Notes: a model not told the origin generated them from the sequence alone. 64,000 bases of DNA from an uncultured Sphingomonadaceae bacterium (GCA_947499975.1 CANMQE010000001.1:744001-808000), one strand, 5' to 3'. Shown: positions 51,297 through 60,779, counted from the stretch's first letter. Program-made: numbers and translations.

Positions 51297-52736
51297 ATGG
51301 ATTTTGAAAAACTGTTGGGCCAGTCGCCCAACCCCTACGTGATCATGGACAGGGATCTGACCCTCGTCTGGATGAACGATGCCTATCTCAAGGTTACCAT
51401 GCGATCACGCCAGGACCTGATCGGTCGCAAGCTGTTCGAAGCCTTCCCCGTCGATGACGGATCCGAAAGTTTTCATCAGTTAGCGCGTTCGCTGAAACGC
51501 ACGATAAGTTCCGCGAAACCGGATGAGATTGCGCTGATCCGCTACGATATCGAGGGACCGGACGGCATGAGCGTGCGCTATTGGAGCGCCACCCATACGC
51601 CGATTACGAACGACGCAGGCGAGGTGGAGCATATCCTTCAACACACCATCGATGTTACCGAGCTTCACAACCTTCGCCAGCTACGCGCCGAGATGGACGT
51701 CGTGCGCCGCGCCGATGCAGTGGAAGCGCGCAATCGTGACCTTTACGAGGAAAGCCGAAAGATGCTCGAACTGTTCGAGCAGGCACCGGGCTTCGTTGCC
51801 GTGCTTGAAGGCGAGGATCACCACTTCCGCATGGCAAACGATGCATATCTGGAACTGGTCGGCCGCGAGGATATCGTCGGCAAACCTGCGCGCGAGGCGA
51901 TGCCCGAAATCGTCGAACAGGGCTTTATCGAGACTTTGAACAGGGTCCGCGCCACCGGCGAACCCTACGTCGGGCGGCGTGAACCCGTGGCGCTTGGCGA
52001 CGACACGCAGGATGGCTCGGTCCCGCGCTTCCTCAATTTCATCTTCCAGCCCATTTTTGACGAGCATGACGAGAACAATGTCTTCGGCATCATGGTGCAG
52101 GGCTACGACATTACCGAAGAGGTAGAATACGAGGAGCGCCAGCGCCTGCTGATCAATGAGCTTAACCACCGGGTCAAGAACACGCTGGCCATCGTTCAGG
52201 GCCTTGCCGCGCAATCGTTCAGCAAGGTTGCAGGGGCAGAGCAGGCGAAGGATATCTTCAGCGGCAGGCTGCAAGCGCTCGCCGCGGCGCATAACCTGCT
52301 GACCCAGGCCAGCTGGGGCGCAGCGCCGTTGCGCGACATCGTGATGAGCTCTGCCGAAGCGACGGCCGGAGAACTCATCGACCGGTTTGAATTCAGCGGG
52401 CCAGACCTTACCCTGCCGCCGCAGACATCGGTGTCACTGGCCATGATCGTGCACGAGCTTTCCACCAACGCCATCAAGTACGGCGGCCTTTCGACGCAGG
52501 AAGGCAAGGTTCTCATCAACTGGGATGTGCGAGAGGAAGGCAATAATGAAATTCTGTCGCTGGTCTGGGAAGAGACGGGCGGCCCTCCGGTGGAGGCTCC
52601 GGAGCGTCCCAGCTTCGGTATGCGCTTGATTTCTCGTGGACTTTCGTCAGATAGTGGAAGCAAGGCCGAGATTGATTTCCCGCCTTCAGGCATCATATGC
52701 ACAATTGAAACGCCGATTGTCGGGGACGACCTATGA
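51297..52736 (+). CDS. PAS-PAS HWE-family sensor histidine kinase
   Basis: A 479-residue soluble kinase with two PAS domains (about 5-120, MDRDLTLVWMNDAYL, and about 155-285, FRMANDAYLELVGRED) and an HWE/HisKA_2 kinase core. The core has LINELNHRVKNTLAIVQ (His about 291), the N-box VHELSTNAIKYGGLS and the WEETGGPP motif. No Cys is evident in a LOV position of the first PAS domain, so light sensing is not supported. HWE/HisKA_2 kinases feed the PhyR-EcfG stress response in sphingomonads. The gene overlaps the receiver gene by four bases. Start MDFEKLLGQSPNP is preferred to a TTG nine codons upstream. Confidence 0.9.
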   Translation: MDFEKLLGQSPNPYVIMDRDLTLVWMNDAYLKVTMRSRQDLIGRKLFEAFPVDDGSESFHQLARSLKRTISSAKPDEIALIRYDIEGPDGMSVRYWSATHTPITNDAGEVEHILQHTIDVTELHNLRQLRAEMDVVRRADAVEARNRDLYEESRKMLELFEQAPGFVAVLEGEDHHFRMANDAYLELVGREDIVGKPAREAMPEIVEQGFIETLNRVRATGEPYVGRREPVALGDDTQDGSVPRFLNFIFQPIFDEHDENNVFGIMVQGYDITEEVEYEERQRLLINELNHRVKNTLAIVQGLAAQSFSKVAGAEQAKDIFSGRLQALAAAHNLLTQASWGAAPLRDIVMSSAEATAGELIDRFEFSGPDLTLPPQTSVSLAMIVHELSTNAIKYGGLSTQEGKVLINWDVREEGNNEILSLVWEETGGPPVEAPERPSFGMRLISRGLSSDSGSKAEIDFPPSGIICTIETPIVGDDL

Positions 52737-53095
52737 AAATCAAGGGACAGCGCTTCCTGCTAGTGGAAGATGAACCCATCATCGGCTTCGCGCTTGAAGA
52801 CATGATGATCGAGGAAGGGGCGGAAACGCAGTTCGCATCCTCTCTGGACGATGCGATGGAACTTGCCAGATCAAATGAATTCGATGCCGCGCTTGTCGAT
52901 GTGAACCTGCACGGGCGCGAAAGCTATCCGCTTGCACGGGAATTGCTGAAACGCAACGTCGCCGTGGTGTTCGCCACGGGTTACGGGGTGGAGCCGATGA
53001 CGGACGATCTGGCAAACGTGCCCGCTATCGCCAAGCCGTACGACATTCACGCCATCCGCAATGCATTCGACGGGCTGGAAGCAGCGGCCAGCTAA
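52733..53095 (+). CDS. Single-domain response regulator of the FAT-GUY type
   Basis: A 120-residue receiver domain with no output domain. Acidic residues EDE at 12-14, phospho-acceptor Asp56 (ALVDVNLHG), FATGYG (80-85) and IAKPYD (Lys about 103) are visible. The FATGY motif marks the FAT-GUY response regulators. One member in Sphingomonas, SdrG, takes part in general-stress signalling together with HWE/HisKA_2 kinases. Its start overlaps the kinase stop (ATGA), so the two are made together and are probable partners. Whether it competes with or passes phosphate to PhyR cannot be told here. Confidence 0.88.
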   Translation: MKIKGQRFLLVEDEPIIGFALEDMMIEEGAETQFASSLDDAMELARSNEFDAALVDVNLHGRESYPLARELLKRNVAVVFATGYGVEPMTDDLANVPAIAKPYDIHAIRNAFDGLEAAAS

Positions 53096-53104
53096 ACCGA
53101 CTGT

Positions 53105-53515
53105 TCAACGCGGCTCGGGCTCCCACACGGTCCCCTTGATGTAGTGGATCCGGCCTTCGTCGTTCAGCAGATAGTGGATGTAGAATTCCAGCGGCACGCT
53201 GATACCGACGGGAATGGCTGTCATCCCCGGATAACCGCGCCGGTCCAGTTCGGCCTGCGTCAATTCCTTCAGCCCCGTGAAGGTGATTACCACATTGGCC
53301 ACGAAACCGGTCTGGCCAGGGAAGAACTCCTTGAACTCAACTTCTTCGCGGCAGAACTCGTGGAAGAACCGGTAGAATTCGCGGAAAGCCGTCTTCCCGC
53401 GAACGGCAAAACCGGCGTTCTCCAGAACGAAATCGTCGGTAAAGAACGTCTCCAGCGTATCGTAGTCCCGCGCGTCGAAGGCGGCGATATAACGGTGATA
53501 GTCGGCCTCGTTCAT
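53105..53515 (-). CDS. SnoaL/NTF2-like protein
   Basis: A 136-residue cone-fold protein. MNEADYHRYIAAFDARDYDTLE, FFTDDFVLENAG and FREFYRFFHEFCREEVEF follow the NTF2-like pattern. Such proteins are often ketosteroid-isomerase-like or SnoaL-like enzymes or ligand binders, but no catalytic residue assignment can be made from sequence. It converges on the response regulator with an 9-bp gap and is divergent from rpiB. It is a single-gene unit. Confidence 0.75.
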   Translation of the reverse strand: MNEADYHRYIAAFDARDYDTLETFFTDDFVLENAGFAVRGKTAFREFYRFFHEFCREEVEFKEFFPGQTGFVANVVITFTGLKELTQAELDRRGYPGMTAIPVGISVPLEFYIHYLLNDEGRIHYIKGTVWEPEPR

Positions 53516-53609
53516 GAGTGCGTGGCTACAGCAACGCTTGTGGGGGAGAAAGCCTTTTTGCGCGGCTTTTCGGGTGGCGAAAATGGCGGCCCGCGACTAT
53601 GTGGGCGCC

Positions 53610-54044
53610 ATGAAGATTGCCATCGCATCCGATCACGCCGCGCTCGACCTGAAGGCAGAGCTGCGGGAATGGCTTATAGAAGAAGGCCATGAAGTGGCCG
53701 ATCTCGGCCCCGACACCACCGATTCGGTTGATTACCCGGATTACGGTTACAAGCTGGCCGGCGTCGTGGCCGATGGGTCGGTGGAATTCGGCGTCGCGCT
53801 TTGCGGTTCCGGCCTCGGTATCTCGATGGCGGCCAACCGCAACCCGGCGGTGCGCTGCGCGATGGTCTCCGAGCCGCTTTCCGCCAGCTTCGCCCGTTCG
53901 CACAACGATGCCAACATGATCGCCATGGGTGCCCGTATCATCGGGCCGGAGATGGCCAAAGCCTGTATTGAAGCCTTCCTGCAAACGGAGTTTGAAGGCG
54001 GGCGCCACCAGCGCCGAGTCGACAAACTGTCCAATCCGTCCTGA
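53610..54044 (+). CDS. rpiB: Ribose-5-phosphate isomerase B
   Basis: Interconverts ribose 5-phosphate and ribulose 5-phosphate. At 144 residues it has the RpiB/LacA motifs [22 protein letters not shown], the catalytic Cys in [15 protein letters not shown], and [13 protein letters not shown]. The ATG at 53610 begins [11 protein letters not shown]; longer upstream codons are not conserved-looking. It lies 11 bp before glyA and shares its ribulose 5-phosphate product with the riboflavin pathway enzyme RibB, though far away. Confidence 0.94.
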   Translation: MKIAIASDHAALDLKAELREWLIEEGHEVADLGPDTTDSVDYPDYGYKLAGVVADGSVEFGVALCGSGLGISMAANRNPAVRCAMVSEPLSASFARSHNDANMIAMGARIIGPEMAKACIEAFLQTEFEGGRHQRRVDKLSNPS

Positions 54045-54055
54045 AAGACCGCATC

Positions 54056-55372
54056 ATGACAACCGCCCCGCAATCCGCCGCAAACGCATCCTGGCTCGAG
54101 AACTTCTGGAGCGACAGCCTCGCTGATTGCGATCCCGAAGTGGCCGCCATCATCGATCGGGAACTGGGCCGCCAGCGTGACGGTATCGAGCTGATCGCCA
54201 GCGAGAACATTGCCAGCCCCGCCGTGCTGGAAGCCTGTGGCAGCGTGTTCACCAACAAATATGCCGAGGGCTATCCCGGCAAGCGTTACTATGGCGGTTG
54301 CGAATATGCCGACCAGGTGGAGACGCTGGCGATAGAGCGCGCCAAGCAGTTGTTCGGCTGCAACTTTGCCAATGTGCAGCCCAATTCGGGCAGCCAGATG
54401 AACCAGGCCGTGTTCCTGGCGCTGCTGAACCCCGGCGACACATTCATGGGACTGGACCTCGCCAGCGGCGGGCATCTGACGCATGGTTCGCCCGTCAACA
54501 TGAGCGGCAAATGGTTCAACGTTGTGCCTTACGGCGTGCGCCGTGACGATTGCCGCATCGACATGGAAGAGGTTCGCCGCCTTGCGCACGAGCACAAGCC
54601 CAAGCTGATCATCAGCGGCGGCACGGCCTATCCGCGCACGTGGGACTTTGCCGAATTCCGCAAGATCGCGGACGAGGTGGGCGCCTATCTGCTGGCCGAC
54701 ATCTCGCATTTCTCCGGCTTGGTGGTGGGCGGCATGCACCCCTCCCCCTTCCCCCACGCCCACGTTGTCACCTCCACCACGCACAAGAGCCTGCGCGGAC
54801 CGCGCTCCGGCATCATCCTGTGGAACGAGGACGAGTTCACCAAGCCTATCAACATGGCGGTCTTTCCCGGAATGCAGGGCGGCCCGCTGATGCACACCAT
54901 CGCCGGCAAGGCCGTGGCATTTGGCGAGGCGCTGCGCCCCGAGTTCCGTGTCTACGCGCAGTCCGTGGCCGAGAACGCGAAGGCGCTGGCATCCAGCCTC
55001 TCCGAAGCGGGCATCAGCATCGTATCGGGCGGCACGGACAATCACCTGATGCTGGCCGATCTCACGCCCAAGGACGTGACTGGCAAGGCCGCCGAAAAGG
55101 GCCTCGATCGTGCGCTGATGACGTGCAACAAGAACGCCATCCCGTTCGAACCGCGCTCTCCCTTCGTTACCAGCGGCGTGCGTCTGGGATCGCCAGCGGG
55201 CACCACGCGCGGCTTCGGCCCTGCGGAGTTCCGCAAGATCGGTACGCTAATGGCAGAGGTTATTGACGGCATGGCCCGCAACGGCGACGATGGCGATGCA
55301 CAGGTTGAAGAGCGCGTGCGCCGCGAAGTCGGCGAATTGTGCGCGGCTTTCCCTGTCTATCCAGGAAGGTAA
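54056..55372 (+). CDS. glyA: Serine hydroxymethyltransferase
   Basis: PLP enzyme converting serine and tetrahydrofolate to glycine and methylene-THF. At 438 residues it shows [30 protein letters not shown], the PLP Lys in [12 protein letters not shown] and [12 protein letters not shown]. The start is fixed by the family N-terminus [13 protein letters not shown]. It forms an rpiB-glyA-small-protein-nrdR-trmJ run with gaps of 3-11 bp. Confidence 0.97.
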   Translation: MTTAPQSAANASWLENFWSDSLADCDPEVAAIIDRELGRQRDGIELIASENIASPAVLEACGSVFTNKYAEGYPGKRYYGGCEYADQVETLAIERAKQLFGCNFANVQPNSGSQMNQAVFLALLNPGDTFMGLDLASGGHLTHGSPVNMSGKWFNVVPYGVRRDDCRIDMEEVRRLAHEHKPKLIISGGTAYPRTWDFAEFRKIADEVGAYLLADISHFSGLVVGGMHPSPFPHAHVVTSTTHKSLRGPRSGIILWNEDEFTKPINMAVFPGMQGGPLMHTIAGKAVAFGEALRPEFRVYAQSVAENAKALASSLSEAGISIVSGGTDNHLMLADLTPKDVTGKAAEKGLDRALMTCNKNAIPFEPRSPFVTSGVRLGSPAGTTRGFGPAEFRKIGTLMAEVIDGMARNGDDGDAQVEERVRREVGELCAAFPVYPGR

Positions 55373-55375
55373 GCC

Positions 55376-55609
55376 ATGACCGATCCGAACAAGCCGCCGA
55401 AAGACCCGATCGACAATCGCATCCTTGTGGACGCTGTCGATGAAATGAAGGCCATGGGCAAGGAAGGGATGGACCATCCCTCGTCAAAGCCCGTGCTGAC
55501 AGGCGCCGCCATCGGCGCAGTGGCCGGTTGGGTATTGCCCGTGGTCGGCCCCATCGTGGGCGGCGTGGCAGGTGCCGGATACATGATCTACAAACGGATT
55601 CGACCCTGA
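55376..55609 (+). CDS. Small glycine-zipper membrane protein, hypothetical
   Basis: A 77-residue protein. The first 35 residues are polar (MTDPNKPPKDPIDNRILVDA) and the rest is a Gly/Ala/Val-rich hydrophobic hairpin (LTGAAIGAVAGWVLPVVGPIVGGVAGAGYMIY) ending in KRIRP. The glycine-zipper pattern suggests membrane insertion or oligomerisation. It lies 3 bp after glyA and 3 bp before nrdR, inside the operon. The function is unknown. Confidence 0.7.
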   Translation: MTDPNKPPKDPIDNRILVDAVDEMKAMGKEGMDHPSSKPVLTGAAIGAVAGWVLPVVGPIVGGVAGAGYMIYKRIRP

Positions 55610-55612
55610 TCG

Positions 55613-56098
55613 ATGCGGTGCCCTTTCTGCGCGCATGACGACAGCCAGGTAAAGGATTCGCGCCCTACCGAGGACAGCACAACCATCCGCCGCCGCCGCC
55701 AGTGTGAAGGCTGCGGCGCGCGCTTCACCACGTTCGAACGCGTGCAGTTGCGCGAAGTGGCCGTGCTGAAATCCGCCGACGATGGCACGCCCATCCGGCG
55801 CGAGGCTTTCGACAGGTCCAAGATCGAACAGTCCGTCGCACTGGCGTGCCGCAAGCGCGGGATCGAACAGGAGCGGGTGGACCAGCTGGTTTCCGGTATC
55901 CAGCGCCAGGTGGAAACCATGGGCGAGAGCGAAATCCCCTCCGCCCGCATCGGCGAGATGGTGATGGAAGGCCTGCGACAGCTCGATAGCGTAGCCTATA
56001 TCCGCTTCGCCTCGGTCTATCGCGATTTCTCCGAAGCGCGCGATTTCGAGGAATTTGCCAGCACGGTGCAGCAGGCCGCTTCGCATGGCGAAAGCTGA
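55613..56098 (+). CDS. nrdR: Transcriptional repressor NrdR
   Basis: A 161-residue repressor of ribonucleotide reductase genes. The N-terminal zinc ribbon has MRCPFC and [12 protein letters not shown] (four Cys). The ATP-cone domain (about 50-140) has [19 protein letters not shown] and [19 protein letters not shown]. No NrdR box was found in this window. It overlaps the trmJ start by 14 bases. Confidence 0.96.
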   Translation: MRCPFCAHDDSQVKDSRPTEDSTTIRRRRQCEGCGARFTTFERVQLREVAVLKSADDGTPIRREAFDRSKIEQSVALACRKRGIEQERVDQLVSGIQRQVETMGESEIPSARIGEMVMEGLRQLDSVAYIRFASVYRDFSEARDFEEFASTVQQAASHGES

Positions 56099-56822
56099 CC
56101 ACCCTTCCCCCGTCATCGTGCTGGTACGCCCGCAACTGGGCGAGAATATCGGCAAGGCCGCGCGCGCCATGCTGAACTTCGGGCTGACGGAGATGCGGCT
56201 TGTCGCCCCGCGCGACGGATGGCCCAACCCTTCCGCCGGCCCCGCCGCAGCGGGCGCGGACATCGTGCTTGAGAAGGCGCAGGTTTACGAGACGACGGCT
56301 GACGCGGTGGCCGATTGCGCCAATGTGTATGCCACCACCGTGCGCAAGCGCGGCGTGACGAAGGTCGTCCAGACACCGGAAGAGGCAGCGAGGGACATTC
56401 CCCGCCAGCAGGGGCGCAGCGCAATCCTGTTTGGCCCGGAAAGATCAGGCCTGGAAACGCAGGACGTGGCCCTTGCCCGCACGATCATCACCGCGCCCAT
56501 CAATCCGGAATTCGGCTCGCTCAACCTGGCGCAGGCAGTGATCCTCGTGGCTTACGAGCTTTCCAAGCATGACGATCTGACGATGCCCACGCAGGAAAAA
56601 GTCCTGCCTCCTGCCCCGCAGGAGGAACTGGACGGCCTGATTGCGCACATGGAAGCGATGCTGGAACCACGGAATTATTTCCTCCCCGAAGGGCGCGCCG
56701 AGGCTACACGCCGCACCTTGCGCGGGGTGCTGACCAAACCGGGCTGGAACCATCTCGAGGTGCGAACCTTGCGCGGGGTCCTGTCGTCGCTGGGCCGAGC
56801 GCCTGGGCCACGCGGCGATTAA
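56085..56822 (+). CDS. trmJ: TrmJ-type tRNA/rRNA methyltransferase (SPOUT)
   Basis: A 245-residue SPOUT methyltransferase. Motif 1 is [18 protein letters not shown], motif 2 is [15 protein letters not shown] and motif 3 is [19 protein letters not shown]. These match TrmJ, which 2'-O-methylates position 32 of tRNAs. The C-terminal tail carries two similar RTLRGVL units, as in other TrmJ-like proteins. The ATG at 56085 lies within the end of nrdR. Confidence 0.9.
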   Translation: MAKADHPSPVIVLVRPQLGENIGKAARAMLNFGLTEMRLVAPRDGWPNPSAGPAAAGADIVLEKAQVYETTADAVADCANVYATTVRKRGVTKVVQTPEEAARDIPRQQGRSAILFGPERSGLETQDVALARTIITAPINPEFGSLNLAQAVILVAYELSKHDDLTMPTQEKVLPPAPQEELDGLIAHMEAMLEPRNYFLPEGRAEATRRTLRGVLTKPGWNHLEVRTLRGVLSSLGRAPGPRGD

Positions 56823-56878
56823 GCTGGCGTTCATACCACGAACTCGATCTTCTTGCTGATTAGCAAAGGAGAAACGTG

Positions 56879-57172
56879 ATGAGCCTGATACTTGCCTCCG
56901 CTGTAATGCTAACACCCGTTGCCATCGACGACCCTCTGCTGGAGCGCGAGGATACCTTCGTTTCGCAGACCGCTGTTGCCGCCATGGCGGATGGGTCGGC
57001 GTCGAAATTGCACTGTCTCGATCTTCCCGCAGATCATGCCGATGGCGCGCGGGCGTGCCTTACGCAGGCAGAATGGCAGGCCGTCTTCGATCGTGTAACG
57101 CAGCAGCAATCGGCGCAATTGCGCGATCGCCTGATCGCACGCGCGCAGTGGAACGCCAGCAGGTTCCGGTAG
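56879..57172 (+). CDS. Small exported protein, hypothetical, with CLTxxEW motif
   Basis: A 97-residue protein with a short N-terminal hydrophobic segment (MSLILASAVMLTPVA). It has a pair of Cys in LHCLDLPADHADGARACLTQAEW. The closing CLTQAEW is shared with the next small gene. AGGAG lies about 8 bases before the ATG. A GTG one codon upstream is an alternative start. No domain is recognised. Confidence 0.65.
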   Translation: MSLILASAVMLTPVAIDDPLLEREDTFVSQTAVAAMADGSASKLHCLDLPADHADGARACLTQAEWQAVFDRVTQQQSAQLRDRLIARAQWNASRFR

Positions 57173-57243
57173 TCCCGTATCGAGAATACTGTCCTTTCCG
57201 GCATCGTGTGTTACCCTCGCACGGTGAGGATGGAGAGAATGCG

Positions 57244-57582
57244 ATGAATATCCAGATTTTTGGCGCCGCTGCCCTGTTGCTGTGCGGATCCGTTGCCGCC
57301 GCGCAGGATGCGCAGGATGGCGAGACCCGCGAAGTCCAGGCTACGCAAACCGCGCAAACCCAGGGCGAGAACAATTCCGACGAAGAGGGCGAGGGTCGCG
57401 GTTCCGAAGTGGTCTGCCGGACGGAGCGGATCACGGGATCGCTCACCCGCCGCAGACGCACCTGCCTGACCCGTGACGAGTGGGCCGCGATCGAGGCCGG
57501 CACGCGCGACAGCATGATCCGATCGGGCAGCAATGCATCGGGCGGACAGTGCATTCCCACGGGGATGAGCGGACGCTGCTAG
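57244..57582 (+). CDS. Small exported protein, hypothetical, with CLTxxEW motif
   Basis: A 112-residue protein with a signal peptide (MNIQIFGAAALLLCGSVAAAQ), a Gln/Glu/Thr-rich linker (DGETREVQATQTAQTQG) and a Cys-containing C-terminal domain. That domain has VVCRTERITGSLTRRRRTC followed by LTRDEW, ending with a Cys at its last residue. The CLTxxEW motif and two-Cys layout relate it to the gene just upstream, as a diverged tandem paralogue. Four Cys in the domain suggest disulfides in the periplasm. The function is unknown. Confidence 0.7.
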   Translation: MNIQIFGAAALLLCGSVAAAQDAQDGETREVQATQTAQTQGENNSDEEGEGRGSEVVCRTERITGSLTRRRRTCLTRDEWAAIEAGTRDSMIRSGSNASGGQCIPTGMSGRC

Positions 57583-57729
57583 GCCCGCGCACAATCGCTT
57601 GACTTCCCCGCGCGCGAAGCTAAATGCGCGCCTTCGCTACAAATTGGCTCCGCACCCCGGTGAAGCGGTGGCCACGTCTGGCAATCTGATGAAACGGATT
57701 AGGTCAGGCGGTGCGAAACCGGGTTGAAG

Positions 57730-57748
57730 CGCCACCGCTGGGGTGGCG
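57730..57748 (+). promoter_or_regulatory. Hairpin in the rpsD leader
   Basis: CGCCACC (57730-57736) and GGTGGCG (57742-57748) form a perfect 7-bp stem 24 bases before the rpsD start, with GAAGGA between hairpin and ATG. Ribosomal protein S4 controls its own operon in other bacteria through a leader structure, so this may be a translational control site. That link is inference only. Confidence 0.4.
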
Positions 57749-57771
57749 ATTGCAAATTGAAGGAAGCACTC

Positions 57772-58386
57772 ATGTCCAAGCGCACACGCGCCAAGCATAA
57801 ACTCGACCGCCGGATGGGCGAAAACATCTGGGGTCGTCCCAATTCCCCGGTCAACAAGCGTTCGTATGGCCCCGGCCAGCATGGCCAGCGCCGCAAGGGC
57901 AAGATGTCCGACTTCGGTCTGCAGCTTCGCGCCAAGCAGAAGCTGAAGGGCTATTACGGCGATGTGACCGAGAAGCAGTTCCGCGCCACCTATCACGATG
58001 CCACCAAGATGAAGGGTGACACCGGCCAGAACCTGATCGGCCTGCTCGAGCGTCGTCTCGACATGATCGTGTATCGTGCCAAGTTCGCACCCACGATCTT
58101 CGCAGCACGCCAGATCGTTTCGCACGGCCACATCAAGGTGAACGGCGTGAAGTGCAACATCGCAAGCCGTCGCTGCGACGTTGGCGACGTGATCTCGCTG
58201 GGCGACAAGGCCAAGGAAATGGCCCTCGTCATCGAAGCACAGAGCCTGCCCGAGCGTGAAATTCCGGAATATGTCGTCGTCGAAGGCAACGATGCAGCAA
58301 CCTTCAGCCGCGTGCCCTCGCTGGATGAAGTGCCGTATCCGGTGCAGATGGAACCGAACCTGGTGGTCGAGTTCTACTCACGCTGA
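57772..58386 (+). CDS. rpsD: Ribosomal protein S4
   Basis: A 204-residue primary rRNA-binding protein of the 30S subunit. The start is [21 protein letters not shown]. The conserved [20 protein letters not shown] and the S4 domain (about 94-160, [20 protein letters not shown] with [11 protein letters not shown]) are present. The alphaproteobacterial form has no zinc Cys cluster. The ATG at 57772 is fixed by the N-terminal motif. A terminator follows, so it is monocistronic. Confidence 0.97.
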   Translation: MSKRTRAKHKLDRRMGENIWGRPNSPVNKRSYGPGQHGQRRKGKMSDFGLQLRAKQKLKGYYGDVTEKQFRATYHDATKMKGDTGQNLIGLLERRLDMIVYRAKFAPTIFAARQIVSHGHIKVNGVKCNIASRRCDVGDVISLGDKAKEMALVIEAQSLPEREIPEYVVVEGNDAATFSRVPSLDEVPYPVQMEPNLVVEFYSR

Positions 58387-58403
58387 TCGGCCATACTGCT
58401 ACG

Positions 58404-58440
58404 AAAAACGGGGCGGTCCTTCGGGGCCGCCCTTTTTCGT
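58404..58440 (+). terminator. Intrinsic terminator after rpsD
   Basis: GGGCGGTCC (58411-58419) and GGGCCGCCC (58424-58432) form a nine-pair stem with one U-G pair around a TTCG tetraloop. TTTTT (58433-58437) follows, and an A-run precedes the stem. Confidence 0.92.
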
Positions 58441-58460
58441 TGCAGTTCAGCGATTTGTCG

Positions 58461-58485
58461 GGAACCCGGCGTGCAGTATCGCGTC
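58461..58485 (+). promoter_or_regulatory. EcfG-like promoter, imperfect
   Basis: GGAAC (58461-58465) is followed after 16 bases by CGTC (58482-58485), one mismatch from CGTT. It lies 11 bp before the start of the small basic protein gene, so a transcript would be almost leaderless. This is a candidate only. Confidence 0.3.
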
Positions 58486-58496
58486 CGATATCTGCT

Positions 58497-58679
58497 ATGC
58501 ATCAGTATCGCTTCATCACGCCAAAGCGCAAAGGCAAATGGTATAACGGGCTGCAACTGGCCCAGGCCCAGGCCAATCGCATCGGTGCGGGCTTTCTCGA
58601 TGCAGCAGGCCATTTCGTGCAGTACCGCGGCGTGGTGCTGGAGATCCGCAACGCTCCATCCACGGACGACGCCGAGTAG
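58497..58679 (+). CDS. Small basic protein, hypothetical
   Basis: A 60-residue protein. A basic first half (MHQYRFITPKRKGKWYNG) is followed by AQAQANRIGAGFLDAAGHF and the beta-like VQYRGVVLEIR. Aromatic and basic residues suggest nucleic-acid or membrane-surface contact, but no domain is recognised. An imperfect EcfG-type promoter lies directly upstream. It sits alone between the rpsD terminator and the 3' end of tgt. Confidence 0.5.
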   Translation: MHQYRFITPKRKGKWYNGLQLAQAQANRIGAGFLDAAGHFVQYRGVVLEIRNAPSTDDAE

Positions 58680-58708
58680 CCACGGGACAAGGAGGTGTTC
58701 TCTTCAAT

Positions 58709-59842
58709 TCAGGAAAGATAGCTTTTCCTGAAACCAACCGCGAAATCGGTAAACCGGCCTTCGCCAATCGCAGCGCGCATCGCCTGCATCAATTGCTGAT
58801 AGAAGGAGAGATTATGCTCCGTCACCAGCATGGCCCCCAGTATCTCGCCCGATTTCTGCAGGTGATGAAGATAGGCGCGGCTGTAGTTTGCGCAGGTGGG
58901 GCAGGCGCAGCGATCGTCCAGCGGCGATGTGTCCTCCGCGTGGCGCGCGTTGCGCAGGTTCAGCGGGCCATTCCAGGTGAACGCCTGACCGTTGCGACCC
59001 GAGCGCGTGGGCAGCACGCAATCGAACATGTCCACGCCGCGCTCCACCGCGCCCACCAGATCGTCCGGCTTGCCGACGCCCATGAGATATCGCGGCGCAT
59101 CTTCGGGCAGCATATCGGGCGCGTAATCCAGCACGCCGAACATCGCCTCCTGCCCCTCCCCCACGGCCAGACCGCCGATGGCGTATCCGTCAAACCCGAT
59201 CTCGCGAAGCGCCTTGGCAGAGCGGGCGCGCAGCCCCTCGTCCAGCGCGCCCTGCTGGATGCCGAACAGTGCGCTGCTGGCAGCATGCTCGCCGCCTGCA
59301 TCAAAGGCATCGCGGCTGCGCTGCGCCCAGCGCATCGACAGTTCCATGCTTGCCTCGATCTCCGCCATCGGCCTGTCGGCGCGCGGGCATTCATCGAAAC
59401 ACATCACGATGTCGGAGCCCAGCAGCCGCTGGATTTCCATCGAGCGTTCGGGAGTGAGCATGTGTTTCGAACCGTCGATGTGGCTGCGAAACTCCACGCC
59501 CTTCTCGGTCAGCTTGCGCAGATCGGAAAGGCTCATCACCTGGTAGCCGCCGCTGTCCGTTAGGATCGGCCTGTCCCAGCGCATGAACTGGTGCAATCCG
59601 CCCAGCTTCGCCACCCGCTCCGCTCCGGGGCGCAGCATCAGGTGATAGGTGTTGCCAAGGATAATGTCCGCGCCGGTTGCCCGTACATCCTCCGGCTTCA
59701 TCGCCTTTACCGTGGCGGCTGTGCCCACCGGCATGAAGGCGGGCGTTCGGATCGTGCCGCGCCGCATGGCGATCTCGCCCGTGCGCGCCTTGCCGTCCGT
59801 CGCGTGGACGGTGAAATCGAAGCGGGGGCGATCAGAAGCCAT
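58709..59842 (-). CDS. tgt: Queuine/preQ1 tRNA-ribosyltransferase
   Basis: A 377-residue enzyme that exchanges guanine 34 for preQ1 in tRNAs with GUN anticodons. Motifs are [37 protein letters not shown] (nucleophile region), [11 protein letters not shown] and the zinc site [17 protein letters not shown]. The ATG at 59842 begins [14 protein letters not shown] and overlaps the DUF481 stop by 11 bases. queA lies 2.7 kb away on the same strand, so both queuosine-insertion steps are in this cluster. Confidence 0.96.
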   Translation of the reverse strand: MASDRPRFDFTVHATDGKARTGEIAMRRGTIRTPAFMPVGTAATVKAMKPEDVRATGADIILGNTYHLMLRPGAERVAKLGGLHQFMRWDRPILTDSGGYQVMSLSDLRKLTEKGVEFRSHIDGSKHMLTPERSMEIQRLLGSDIVMCFDECPRADRPMAEIEASMELSMRWAQRSRDAFDAGGEHAASSALFGIQQGALDEGLRARSAKALREIGFDGYAIGGLAVGEGQEAMFGVLDYAPDMLPEDAPRYLMGVGKPDDLVGAVERGVDMFDCVLPTRSGRNGQAFTWNGPLNLRNARHAEDTSPLDDRCACPTCANYSRAYLHHLQKSGEILGAMLVTEHNLSFYQQLMQAMRAAIGEGRFTDFAVGFRKSYLS

Positions 59843-60779
59843 AGACGAGGGTAAATCGCGAGAGAGTATCCGTGCTGACTGCACCTGCGGGCGGGTTGCT
59901 GTCGTACTCGATGGTCCACGAAAGCCGCGCGCTCAGCTTGTCGGTCAGCCCCGCTTCGAGGCCCGTGGTGGCAGAAAGGCTGGTGTTCGCGCTATCCACG
60001 ATCAGCAGCGCCTCCCCGCCTGTTTCCAGCGTGCTGTTGGCATCCTGCGTCAATGTGAGGTTGTCGGTGATGTCCCAGTTGAAATCGGCGCCGAACAGCG
60101 CGGCGATGCGGCTGGATTTCGTGCCATCGGTAAACTGCGTAATGCGATAGGCGGGGCCGGCTTTCACCGATAGTTCCATGCCCGGCCCGTCGATTACCTT
60201 GTAGCCGAGGCCACCTGATACGGCATAGCGCGCGGTGTATCCCTGCAATCTGTCACGCTCGTATCGCGCCAGTCCGTAAGCGAAGAGCTGATCGTTGATC
60301 TGGTAGCGCGGCTCGTAGCTGGCCTGGAACTGTTCGCGCGAAGTGATGCCGTTCTGGCGTCGATAATCGGCGGTCAGGCGCAGGCGATGCTCCCAGTCGA
60401 TGCCTTCGCGGTTCAGGGCCAGCACCGTGGTCACGCCGAATTCGTCTGTATTGCCCGATGACTGGAAAGCGCCGATCTGGCCTTCCCCGTTCCAGTTGTC
60501 GAGCAGGCTGGCCTGCCGGATTTCGGCAGCTTCCTGTTCCGCCTGTGCGGCGGCGATGCGCGCCTGTTCTTCCTCGTAAGCGGTCCAGATTGCATCGATT
60601 TCGGCCGTCTCTTCGGGAAAGGCGGCACGCGCCGTGTTGACGACGGCTTTCACCTGTTCGGCATCGCCCGTGGCAATCGCCGTTTCGATCATGGTGCGAG
60701 CCGCATCGGGCAGTTGCTGGGCAGCGGCGGGCACGGAGAAAAGCGCCAGGGAAGCGGCAAGGCAGACAATTTTCTTCAT
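59832..60779 (-). CDS. DUF481 outer-membrane beta-barrel protein
   Basis: A 315-residue exported protein. The signal peptide ([20 protein letters not shown]) precedes a helical N-terminal region (about 22-90, Gln/Ala/Glu-rich). A beta-rich DUF481 domain (about 100-315) follows, with [18 protein letters not shown] and a C-terminal strand ending in the Phe of LVYGF, as expected for BAM-assembled barrels. Family members bind salt-induced or envelope ligands; the function is not settled. It overlaps tgt by 11 bases. Confidence 0.85.
   Translation of the reverse strand: MKKIVCLAASLALFSVPAAAQQLPDAARTMIETAIATGDAEQVKAVVNTARAAFPEETAEIDAIWTAYEEEQARIAAAQAEQEAAEIRQASLLDNWNGEGQIGAFQSSGNTDEFGVTTVLALNREGIDWEHRLRLTADYRRQNGITSREQFQASYEPRYQINDQLFAYGLARYERDRLQGYTARYAVSGGLGYKVIDGPGMELSVKAGPAYRITQFTDGTKSSRIAALFGADFNWDITDNLTLTQDANSTLETGGEALLIVDSANTSLSATTGLEAGLTDKLSARLSWTIEYDSNPPAGAVSTDTLSRFTLVYGF

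Noticed and set aside
56715-56779. 14-bp direct repeat (ACCTTGCGCGGGGT) at the end of trmJ
   Set aside because: It encodes the two RTLRGVL units that TrmJ-like proteins normally carry in this region, so it reflects protein sequence and not a mobile or regulatory repeat.
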